DNA of 64,000 nucleotides from Actinoplanes sp. DH11 (GTDB lineage: Bacteria > Actinomycetota > Actinomycetes > Mycobacteriales > Micromonosporaceae), in contig NZ_JAHWGU010000010.1 in the NCBI RefSeq assembly GCF_020873875.1, positions 1-64,000 of the forward strand, read 5' to 3'. Shown here piece after piece: positions 10,982-17,915 of the stretch (positions are counted from its first letter, which is position 1; each line of letters opens with the position of its first letter). Position numbers and translations under genes: made by a program. Below the pieces are notes generated by a model. The model saw only the letters and a list, made by a program, of their open reading frames with translations. It was not told where the DNA came from and ran no database searches.

Positions 10982-12829
10982 ATGCCTGAGCTGCGCTCCC
11001 GGACCTCGACCCACGGTCGCACCATGGCCGGCGCGCGCGCCCTGTGGCGCGCCACCGGCATGACCGACGACGACTTCGGCAAGCCGATCGTCGCGATCGC
11101 CAACAGTTACACCCAGTTCGTACCCGGGCATGTGCACCTGAAGGACCTCGGTGGTCTCGTGGCCGAGTCGATCGCCGCCGCCGGTGGCGTCGGGCGCGAG
11201 TTCAGCACGATCGCCGTCGACGACGGCATCGCGATGGGTCACGGCGGCATGCTCTACTCGCTGCCCAGCCGCGAGCTGATCGCCGACGCGGTGGAGTACA
11301 TGGTGAACGCGCACTGCGCCGACGCCCTGGTCTGCATCTCGAACTGCGACAAGATCACGCCCGGCATGCTGATCGCCGCGCTGCGGCTCAACATCCCGAC
11401 GGTCTTCGTCTCCGGCGGCCCGATGGAGGCCGGCAAGACGGTCGCCATCGAGGGCATCGTGCACGAGAAGCTCGACCTGGTCGACGCGATGAGCGCCGCC
11501 GCCAACGACAACGTCACCGACGCCCAGCTCGACACCATCGAGCGGTCCGCGTGCCCGACCTGCGGTTCCTGCTCCGGCATGTTCACCGCCAACTCGATGA
11601 ACTGCCTGACCGAGGCGATCGGCCTGTCGCTGCCCGGCAACGGCTCGACGCTCGCCACGCACGCCTCCCGCAAGGCCCTCTTCACCGAGGCCGGCCGGTT
11701 GATCGTGGAGATCGCCAAGGACTACTACGAGAAGAACGACGAGTCGGTCCTGCCGCGCTCGATCGCCAACCGGAGCGCCTTCGAGAACGCGGTCGCCCTC
11801 GACGTGGCGATGGGCGGCTCGACCAACACGGTGCTGCACCTGCTGGCGGCGGCCCGCGAGGCCGGGCTCGACTTCAGCGTCTCGGACATCGACGCCATCT
11901 CGCGCCGAGTGCCCTGCCTGGCGAAGGTCGCGCCGAACAGCCCGAAATACCACATGGAGGACGTGCACCGCGCCGGTGGCATCCCGGCCCTGCTCGGCTC
12001 GCTCCACCGGGGCGGCCTGCTCAAGACCGACGTCCGCGCCGTGCACGCGCCCGACCTGCCGACCTGGTTGGACAAGTGGGACATCCGCGGCGGATCGGCC
12101 TCGCCGGAGGCTCTCGAGCTGTTCCACGCGGCACCCGGCGGCGTGCGCACCACCCAGCCGTTCAGCACCGAGAACCGCTGGGCGAAACTGGACACCGACG
12201 AGGTCGAGGGCTGCATCCGGTCAGTCGAGCACGCGTACACGGTCGACGGCGGCCTCGCGATCCTCTTCGGCAACCTCGCCCCGGACGGCTGCGTCGTCAA
12301 GACCGCCGGCGTCGACGAGTCGATCTGGAAGTTCACCGGCCCGGCCCGCGTCTACGAGTCGCAGGACGACGCGGTCACCGGCATCCTCGGCAAAGAGGTC
12401 GTCGAGGGCGACGTCGTGATCATCCGCTACGAGGGCCCGCGCGGCGGCCCCGGCATGCAGGAGATGCTCTACCCCACGTCGTTCCTCAAGGGCCGCGGCC
12501 TCGGCAAGGCGTGCGCCCTGATCACCGACGGCCGGTTCTCCGGCGGCACGTCCGGCCTGTCGATCGGGCACGTCTCGCCCGAGGCGGCCGGTGGTGGCCT
12601 GATCGCGCTCGTCGAGACCGGCGACGAGATCACCATCGACATCCCGGGCCGCAGCATCACGCTCAACGTCCACGACGACGTGCTGGCCCAGCGCCGGCAC
12701 GAGCAGGAGCGGCGGCCGAAGCCGTACACCCCGGCCGACCGGCAGCGCCCGGTCTCGGCGGCGCTGCGCGCCTACGCCTCGATGGCGACGAGCGCGAGCG
12801 ACGGCGCCTACCGCCGCGTGCCGGAATAG
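10982..12829 (+). CDS. ilvD: Dihydroxy-acid dehydratase
   Basis: A 615-residue Fe-S dehydratase making 2-oxoisovalerate and 2-oxo-3-methylvalerate, the step between IlvC and IlvE. Cluster cysteines lie in [12 protein letters not shown] and [18 protein letters not shown]. The C-terminal ITDGRFSGG and GHVSPEA motifs are present. Length and N-terminus ([19 protein letters not shown]) match the long form known from E. coli and corynebacteria. The ATG at 10982 follows GGGG. It is divergent from the rest of the ilv genes, with its own promoter region of about 120 bases and a strong terminator after it. Confidence 0.97.
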   Translation: MPELRSRTSTHGRTMAGARALWRATGMTDDDFGKPIVAIANSYTQFVPGHVHLKDLGGLVAESIAAAGGVGREFSTIAVDDGIAMGHGGMLYSLPSRELIADAVEYMVNAHCADALVCISNCDKITPGMLIAALRLNIPTVFVSGGPMEAGKTVAIEGIVHEKLDLVDAMSAAANDNVTDAQLDTIERSACPTCGSCSGMFTANSMNCLTEAIGLSLPGNGSTLATHASRKALFTEAGRLIVEIAKDYYEKNDESVLPRSIANRSAFENAVALDVAMGGSTNTVLHLLAAAREAGLDFSVSDIDAISRRVPCLAKVAPNSPKYHMEDVHRAGGIPALLGSLHRGGLLKTDVRAVHAPDLPTWLDKWDIRGGSASPEALELFHAAPGGVRTTQPFSTENRWAKLDTDEVEGCIRSVEHAYTVDGGLAILFGNLAPDGCVVKTAGVDESIWKFTGPARVYESQDDAVTGILGKEVVEGDVVIIRYEGPRGGPGMQEMLYPTSFLKGRGLGKACALITDGRFSGGTSGLSIGHVSPEAAGGGLIALVETGDEITIDIPGRSITLNVHDDVLAQRRHEQERRPKPYTPADRQRPVSAALRAYASMATSASDGAYRRVPE

Positions 12830-12842
12830 CTCGATCCGAGTG

Positions 12843-12880
12843 CCCGGTCACCCATCCCTGAAGGGGTACGGGTGACCGGG
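12843..12880 (+). terminator. Terminator after ilvD
   Basis: CCCGGTCACCC (12843-12853) and GGGTGACCGGG (12870-12880) form a perfect 11-bp stem 13 bases after the ilvD stop, between ilvD and the convergent Nudix gene. Probably acts in both directions. Confidence 0.75.
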
Positions 12881-12893
12881 TCCCCGCCCGCGG

Positions 12894-13373
12894 TCAGCGG
12901 ACGAAGTACGGCGGGGCGGATTCGTCGCGGGCCGCCTTGAGGTAACGGCTCTGCCGCTCGTTCAGCTCCGGCATCGCGTCCGGCTCGAACCAGGCCACGG
13001 CGAGCGACTCGTCGTCGTTGACCCGGGCCTCGCCGCCGACCGCCCGGCACGCGAGCACCACCTCGAACCAGTAGACCTGGTCCCCGTTGGCGATCACCCG
13101 CAACGGCAGCGCCTCGACCGCGACGATCCGCTCCACGACGATGTCGACAGCCGTCTCCTCCTGGACCTCGCGGATCGCGCCGGCGGCCGGCTGCTCCCCC
13201 GGTTCGAGCACGCCGGCGAGCAGGGACCAGCGCCCGTCGTCGCTCCGCTGGTTGAGAAGCACCCGCCCCTCGCCGTCGAAGACGATCGCGGTGACGCTGG
13301 GCAGCGGGAGCGGTGCGTGCCCGATCTGCTCGCGCAGTTCCAGGATGAAGTCCGGAGTAGCCACGAAACCCAC
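12894..13373 (-). CDS. Nudix hydrolase
   Basis: A 159-residue protein with a canonical Nudix box: G, five residues, E, seven residues, then REVQEETAV (about residues 53-75). All metal-binding glutamates are present and the usual final Gly is replaced by Ala. Such proteins hydrolyse nucleoside diphosphates linked to another moiety; the substrate cannot be told from sequence. The N-terminal segment TPDFILELREQIG is common in actinobacterial Nudix proteins of the ADP-ribose/MutT-like group. The start is GTG at 13373 or GTG at 13364; neither has a good ribosome site. Confidence 0.9.
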   Translation of the reverse strand: MGFVATPDFILELREQIGHAPLPLPSVTAIVFDGEGRVLLNQRSDDGRWSLLAGVLEPGEQPAAGAIREVQEETAVDIVVERIVAVEALPLRVIANGDQVYWFEVVLACRAVGGEARVNDDESLAVAWFEPDAMPELNERQSRYLKAARDESAPPYFVR

Positions 13374-13386
13374 TTTAAGGACGAAA

Positions 13387-13416
13387 GGCCCGCTCCGCGG
13401 CGAACGCGGGCGGGCC
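13387..13416 (-). terminator. Terminator of the sugar ABC operon
   Basis: Reading on the minus strand, GGCCCGC pairs with GCGGGCC, with further internal pairing, and is followed by TTTCGTCC. It starts 15 bases after the last permease stop codon. Confidence 0.65.
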
Positions 13417-13430
13417 GATCGCTGCGGCGC

Positions 13431-14282
13431 CTACTTGACGGCGCCTTCCATGATCCCGCGGACGATCTGCCGTCCACCGAGGACGAGCAGCAGGAGCAGC
13501 GGCACGGTGGCCACGAACGCCCCTGCCAGCACCCGGCGGTAGATGACGAAGTTGCCGCTCGCCAGGTCGGAGAGCGCCACCATCGACGTCGGGTACTCGG
13601 TGCCGCCGAGCGTGATCAGCGGCCACTGGAACTCGTTCCAGGTCGCCACGAACGTCAGCAGGCCGAGGACCGCCAGCGCGGGCCGGATGGCCGGCAGCAC
13701 GATGCTCCAGTAGACGCGCATCGTCGACGCGCCGTCGATCCGGGACGCCTCGACCAGTTCACCGGGGACCGCGTGGTCGATGAACTGCCGCATGTAGAAG
13801 ACGCCGAACGCGCTGACCAGCCCGGGGGCGATGACCGCGATCAGGGTCCCGTTCCACTGCAGCTTGCCCATCAGGATGTAGAGCGCGACAACGCCGAGCT
13901 GGTTCGGCACGGTGAGCGTCAGGATCACCACGAACATCAGCGGGTTGCGGCCCTTGAACCGCAGCTTCGCGAACGCGAACCCGGCCAGCGAGCAGAAGAA
14001 CAGCGTCGAGGCCGTGACCACCGTGGCGACGATGACGCTGTTGATCAGCGAGGCGGCGAAGTACACGTTCTGGAGGGTGAAGACCTCCCTGAGGTTGACC
14101 ATGAACTGGTCCGACGGGATGAGCACCGGCGGATACTTGCCCAGCGCCGCGTCGGTGCTCGTGGCGATCACGAACATCCAGTAGAGCGGGAACGCCGACA
14201 GCAGCAGCGCCACCGAGAGGCTGAGATAGGTCTTCCAGGTGCCGCGGGTGTCCTGCGGCGCCCGTGAGGTCACGACACTCAC
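13431..14282 (-). CDS. Carbohydrate ABC transporter permease (MalG type)
   Basis: A 283-residue inner-membrane permease with six predicted helices. The cytoplasmic EAA loop, contacting the ATPase, reads ELVEASRIDGASTMRVYW. The C-terminus IVRGIMEGAVK is typical of CUT1-family MalG proteins. The GTG start overlaps the stop codon of the partner permease by four bases (GTGA), giving coupled translation. Forms the channel with the MalF-type neighbour. No ATPase gene is in the cluster; in actinobacteria such systems often use a shared MsiK-type ATPase encoded elsewhere. Confidence 0.94.
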   Translation of the reverse strand: MSVVTSRAPQDTRGTWKTYLSLSVALLLSAFPLYWMFVIATSTDAALGKYPPVLIPSDQFMVNLREVFTLQNVYFAASLINSVIVATVVTASTLFFCSLAGFAFAKLRFKGRNPLMFVVILTLTVPNQLGVVALYILMGKLQWNGTLIAVIAPGLVSAFGVFYMRQFIDHAVPGELVEASRIDGASTMRVYWSIVLPAIRPALAVLGLLTFVATWNEFQWPLITLGGTEYPTSMVALSDLASGNFVIYRRVLAGAFVATVPLLLLLVLGGRQIVRGIMEGAVK

Positions 14283-15262
14283 CGGCCACCTCCGAAGCGC
14301 CGGGTGAGCAGGGCGTTGATCGCCGCTACCACCAGGATGATGAGGAACAGCGCCCACGACATCGCGGCCGCGTATCCGAGGTTGTAGTCACGCCAGCCGA
14401 CCTGGTAGATGAGCTGGGCGATGGTCTGCCACTGGTGGTCCGAGCCACCGTTCGCCAGCGCCGGGTTCTCGTCGAAGAGCATCGGCTCGTTGAACAGCTG
14501 GAGGCCACCGATGGTGGACAGGACCACCGTGAAGATCACCACGGGCTGGATCATCGGGACGGTGATCTGCCAGAGCTGCCGCTGCGGGCCGGCGCCGTCC
14601 ACCGCCGCCGCCTCGTAGACGTCGCGCGGGATGGCCTGCATGGCCGAGAGGTAGAGGAGCGCGTTGTAGCCGATCCACTTCCAGTTGACCATCGTGGCGA
14701 TCGCGATCCACGAGCTCCACTTCTCGGCCCGCCAGTTCAGCGGGTTCTCCTCACCGAAGCCGACGAGCGACAGGAACCAGTTGGCCATGCCGCTGTCGGT
14801 CTGGAAGAACATCGCGAACAGCAGGGTGGAGGCGGCGACCGGGGTGACGTACGGCAGCAGCACGGCCACCCGCCAGAACGTGGTGCCCCGCAGCCGGTGG
14901 TTGAGCAGGTTGGCGATGAGCAGCGCCAGGACGAGCTGCGGCACGGTCGACAGGATGAAGATGCCGAACGTGTTGAACAGCGCGTTCCAGAAGTCCGCGT
15001 CGGTGAGGAGGCGGCTGTAGTTCTCCGCGCCGGCCCAGCCGGTCTTGTCGGCGTCGTCCAGCCGCCAGTGGCGCAGGGACACCACGGCGTTGAAGATGAG
15101 CGGGAACAGCCCGAAGATCGCGAAGAGCACGAAGAACGGCGCGATCAGCAGGTACGGGACGGTTCGGGTGTCGAAGCGGTGCCACCACAGTGTCGCCTTG
15201 CCGGCGGATGCCGTCGGGCGCTGCGGCGAGGGTGGCGCCGGGCGAAGCTGGGTCAGGGACAC
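14279..15262 (-). CDS. Carbohydrate ABC transporter permease (MalF type)
   Basis: A 327-residue permease with six predicted helices after a short Pro-rich cytoplasmic N-terminus. The EAA motif is DVYEAAAVDGAGPQRQLWQI, followed by the conserved TVPMIQPV. The GTG start at 15262 is supported by AGGAG six bases upstream. It lies second in a binding protein–permease–permease operon. A perfect stem-loop in the preceding gap probably tunes its expression relative to the binding protein. The specificity is likely an oligosaccharide, judged from the family and the operator upstream. Confidence 0.94.
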   Translation of the reverse strand: MSLTQLRPAPPSPQRPTASAGKATLWWHRFDTRTVPYLLIAPFFVLFAIFGLFPLIFNAVVSLRHWRLDDADKTGWAGAENYSRLLTDADFWNALFNTFGIFILSTVPQLVLALLIANLLNHRLRGTTFWRVAVLLPYVTPVAASTLLFAMFFQTDSGMANWFLSLVGFGEENPLNWRAEKWSSWIAIATMVNWKWIGYNALLYLSAMQAIPRDVYEAAAVDGAGPQRQLWQITVPMIQPVVIFTVVLSTIGGLQLFNEPMLFDENPALANGGSDHQWQTIAQLIYQVGWRDYNLGYAAAMSWALFLIILVVAAINALLTRRFGGGR

Positions 15263-15280
15263 AAGGCACTCCTAAGACTC

Positions 15281-15308
15281 AGGCGGGGCGACTCGCGTCG
15301 CCCCGCCT
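15281..15308 (-). promoter_or_regulatory. Intercistronic stem-loop in the ABC operon
   Basis: AGGCGGGGCGAC and its exact complement flank a TCGC loop: a perfect 12-bp stem between the binding-protein stop and the first permease. No T-run follows. Such structures in ABC operons stabilise the upstream mRNA or partially terminate, so that binding protein exceeds permease. Confidence 0.6.
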
Positions 15309-15323
15309 GCGGCACGTCGCGGA

Positions 15324-16610
15324 TCAGGAAGAGGCGGCCTTGCCGGCTTCCTCGACCGCCTTCGGCCAGGCGTCGGAGGTGGTCAGCTTGCCCTCCTGCA
15401 CCTGGGTGATGACCCGCTCGACACTCTCCCGGGTCTTGCCGTTCTTCTTGCCGAGGTACTGCGGCTGCAGGCTCTCCGCGGTCTTCGCGAAGATCTGGCC
15501 GGTCGGCGCGTTGCTCATGAACTCGTGCTTGAAGTCCAGAACGGCCGGGTCCTTGTAGAGCGCCGGCTGCGAGGGCAGGTTGCCGACCGTCTTGAAGACC
15601 TCGATCTGCTGCTCGGGCTGGGTGGCGAAGTCGACGAACTTGGCCGCGGCCTCGGCGTGCTTGGTCTGCGCCGGGACGGTCCACCAGGAACCGCCCCAGT
15701 TACCGCCGCCACCGGGGATCGCGGCGATGTCCCACTTGCCCTTGGTGCCGGGCGCGGTCTGCTGGATGTGGCCGAGCATCCACGCCGGGCAGGCGAGCAC
15801 GGCGAACTTGTCACCGGTGAAGCCCTGGTTCCAGCCGGGCTGGAAGCTGACCAGGTTGGCCGAGATGCCGGCGTCGATGGCCTTCATGCTGACGTCGAAC
15901 GCGACCTTCGGCCCGCCCTCCATCTGCAACTGCTCCTGCTCGTTGTAGAAGCCCACCGGCTGCTGGGCCAGCACCGGGTTGAACAGGTTGGTGCCGGAGT
16001 CGATGAACTTCTTCTTCGAGGTCTCGGTGTACTTCTTGCCGGTCTCGATGAACGCGTCCCACGTCGGCCACAGGGCCGAGACCTGGTCGCGCTCGGTGGG
16101 CAGGCCGGCCGCCTTGAACAGGTCGGTGCGGTAGCACATGGCCAGGCCACCGACGTCGGTGCCGAGACCGATCTGCTTGCCGTCGGCGGACATCGAGCCC
16201 TTCCACTTCCACGGCAGGTAGCGCGACTCGGCGCTGCCCAGGCCGTGGTCCAGGAGGTTCACGAAGTTGTCGGCCTGGTTCTTGAGCCCGACCATGAAGC
16301 CCTCGTCGACCGCGGCGACGTCCGGGGCGCCGCTGCCGGCGACGAGCTTCTTCTGAAGGTCCTCGTGGTGCGCGTTGAACTCGGCGGAGTTCAGCGCGAT
16401 CTTGATGTTCGGGTTGGCCTTCTCGAAGCGCTCTTTGATCATCTCCTGGCCCATGTCACCGAAGAAGTTGACCTTCAGGGTGATCTGACCCTCGCCGCCT
16501 TCGCTGTCACCGCCGCCCTCGAGCGCCTGGCCGCTGCAGCCGGCGATCACCAGGGTGGCCGCGACTCCCGCGGCGGCCGCGCGCAGGGCGCGACGTCCGA
16601 CAAACTTCAT
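15324..16610 (-). CDS. Carbohydrate ABC transporter substrate-binding lipoprotein
   Basis: A 428-residue family 1 solute-binding protein. The signal peptide ends in the lipobox VIAGC (Cys about residue 25), followed by a Gly/Glu-rich linker. Then come two alpha/beta lobes with the usual TLKVNFFGD opening and a Trp-rich region (GGGNWGGSWWTVP) that could stack on sugars. Anchored outside the membrane, it delivers sugar to the two permeases downstream. The ATG at 16610 follows GGAGGAAG. Divergent from a LacI regulator. Substrate is unproven; a cello-oligosaccharide or similar glucan fragment is suggested only by the operator. Confidence 0.93.
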   Translation of the reverse strand: MKFVGRRALRAAAAGVAATLVIAGCSGQALEGGGDSEGGEGQITLKVNFFGDMGQEMIKERFEKANPNIKIALNSAEFNAHHEDLQKKLVAGSGAPDVAAVDEGFMVGLKNQADNFVNLLDHGLGSAESRYLPWKWKGSMSADGKQIGLGTDVGGLAMCYRTDLFKAAGLPTERDQVSALWPTWDAFIETGKKYTETSKKKFIDSGTNLFNPVLAQQPVGFYNEQEQLQMEGGPKVAFDVSMKAIDAGISANLVSFQPGWNQGFTGDKFAVLACPAWMLGHIQQTAPGTKGKWDIAAIPGGGGNWGGSWWTVPAQTKHAEAAAKFVDFATQPEQQIEVFKTVGNLPSQPALYKDPAVLDFKHEFMSNAPTGQIFAKTAESLQPQYLGKKNGKTRESVERVITQVQEGKLTTSDAWPKAVEEAGKAASS

Positions 16611-16725
16611 AGTCTTCCTCCGATACGGAGAGCTAAGTCACTGAACCGTGTAAGTTGCGCCGACGCTATTGGCGAGTTTGGTGAATGTCAATACCTAGTT
16701 ACAGCCGTGTTCCCCGTTGACGATC

Positions 16726-16745
16726 AAGTGGCCTTAAGTGGCCTT
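16726..16745. repeat. Two tandem copies of AAGTGGCCTT
   Basis: The 10-base unit AAGTGGCCTT occurs twice in succession in the divergent promoter region between the ABC operon and lacI-type gene. Two helical-phase copies could be an activator or repressor site, but no known factor matches. Confidence 0.35.
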
Positions 16746-16754
16746 TATCGGACA

Positions 16755-16768
16755 TGGGCGCGCTCCCA
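16755..16768. promoter_or_regulatory. CebR/CelR-box-like LacI operator
   Basis: TGGGCGCGCTCCCA differs at one position from TGGGAGCGCTCCCA, the palindrome bound by CebR (Streptomyces) and CelR (Thermobifida) to control cellobiose uptake. It lies between the ABC operon and the divergent LacI-family gene, where autoregulation plus control of transport is expected. The wider sequence CATGGG...CCCATG extends the symmetry. Confidence 0.6.
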
Positions 16769-16802
16769 TGCTTTACAGGACCGTCGGTGTGACGTAACAC
16801 TT

Positions 16803-16818
16803 AACCGCTCAAGCGGTT
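16803..16818. promoter_or_regulatory. Second palindrome upstream of the LacI-family gene
   Basis: AACCGCTCAAGCGGTT is symmetrical at 14 of 16 positions and sits about 80 bases before the regulator start. It is a candidate second operator for the LacI-family protein or another factor. Confidence 0.45.
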
Positions 16819-16895
16819 TCGGAGCGTCAAGGGAGGCCGCCCAACGTTGTTCAGCGCCGGTTAAGCTCGGCAGCAGTGGGGACAGAGGAGATCGA

Positions 16896-17909
16896 GTGAA
16901 GCGGCCCACGATCGCCGACATCGCACGGCGGGCGGGTGTGTCGAAAGGCGCGGTTTCGTACGCGCTGAACGGACAGCCCGGCGTCTCCGAGGCGACCCGG
17001 AAACGGATCGTCGCGATCGCCCAGGAGATCGGGTTCAACGCGAACAGCGCTGCCCGCGCGCTCTCCGGTGCTCGTGCCAGAGCCGTCGGCCTGACCCTGT
17101 GCCGGCCCGCCCGGATCCTCGGCATCGAACCCTGGTTCATGGGTCTGATCAGCGGTTTCGAGGCCGAGCTCGGCGCCCGGTCCTACGCGTTGACCCTCCA
17201 GGTCGTGGCCACCCCGGAACAGGAGATCGAGGTTCACCGCCGCTGGTGGGGTGAGCGCCGCATCGACGGCGTGATCGTCACCGACATCCGGGAGAACGAC
17301 GTCCGGATCCCCGTGCTGCAGGAGTTGCAGCTCCCCGCCGTGGTGATCGGCGGGCCCGGCGACACCGGCAGCATCGCCCAGATCTGGTCCGACGACGCCG
17401 GCGCGATCACCGAGGCGGTCCGCTACCTCGTCGCGCTCGGCCACCACCGGATCGCCCGGGTCAGCGGAGTGTCCGACCTGCTGCACACGCAGACCCGCAC
17501 CAAGGCGTTCGACGAGATCTGCGCGTCCCTCGGCCTGACGAACACGATCACCGTGCCCGCCGACTACACCGGCGAGGAGGGCAGCCGGGCCACCCGGCGG
17601 CTGCTGATCGGTGGCGACCGGCCCACCGCGATCCTGTACGACAACGACGTGATGGCCGTCGCCGGGCTCGCCGTGGCACAGGAGATGGGGCTGTCCGTCC
17701 CCGGTGACCTGTCCATCGTGGCCTGGGACGACTCGCCGCTGTGCAGCCTGGTGCACCCGCCGCTCACGGCGCTGAGCCGGGACATCTCGGCCTACGGCGC
17801 GCAGGCCGCCCGGGAGCTGCTGAACGCGATCGACGGCAAACGGGTGGGCAACGTGGAGGCCAGCCGGTTCCACCTGACGCCACGGGGAAGCACCGCGCCG
17901 CCACGCTGA
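16896..17909 (+). CDS. LacI-family transcriptional regulator
   Basis: A 337-residue protein with an N-terminal HTH, TIADIARRAGVSKGAVSYAL (residues 5-24). A hinge helix containing NSAARALSG follows, then a periplasmic-binding-protein-like sugar sensor domain. The C-terminal core has LYDNDVMAVAGL and IVAWDDSPLC, standard for the family. The GTG at 16896 follows GAGGAG and places the HTH at the N-terminus. It is divergent from the sugar ABC operon and probably represses it from the nearby palindromes, with release on sugar binding. Convergent, six bases apart, with the next GGDEF-EAL gene. Confidence 0.94.
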   Translation: MKRPTIADIARRAGVSKGAVSYALNGQPGVSEATRKRIVAIAQEIGFNANSAARALSGARARAVGLTLCRPARILGIEPWFMGLISGFEAELGARSYALTLQVVATPEQEIEVHRRWWGERRIDGVIVTDIRENDVRIPVLQELQLPAVVIGGPGDTGSIAQIWSDDAGAITEAVRYLVALGHHRIARVSGVSDLLHTQTRTKAFDEICASLGLTNTITVPADYTGEEGSRATRRLLIGGDRPTAILYDNDVMAVAGLAVAQEMGLSVPGDLSIVAWDDSPLCSLVHPPLTALSRDISAYGAQAARELLNAIDGKRVGNVEASRFHLTPRGSTAPPR

Positions 17910-17915
17910 GGACCG

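Noticed and set aside
10862-12127. N-terminal extension of GGDEF-EAL protein 1 across ilvD
   Set aside because: The extension is the antisense of ilvD coding sequence; the first membrane helix starts at residue 3 of the chosen start.
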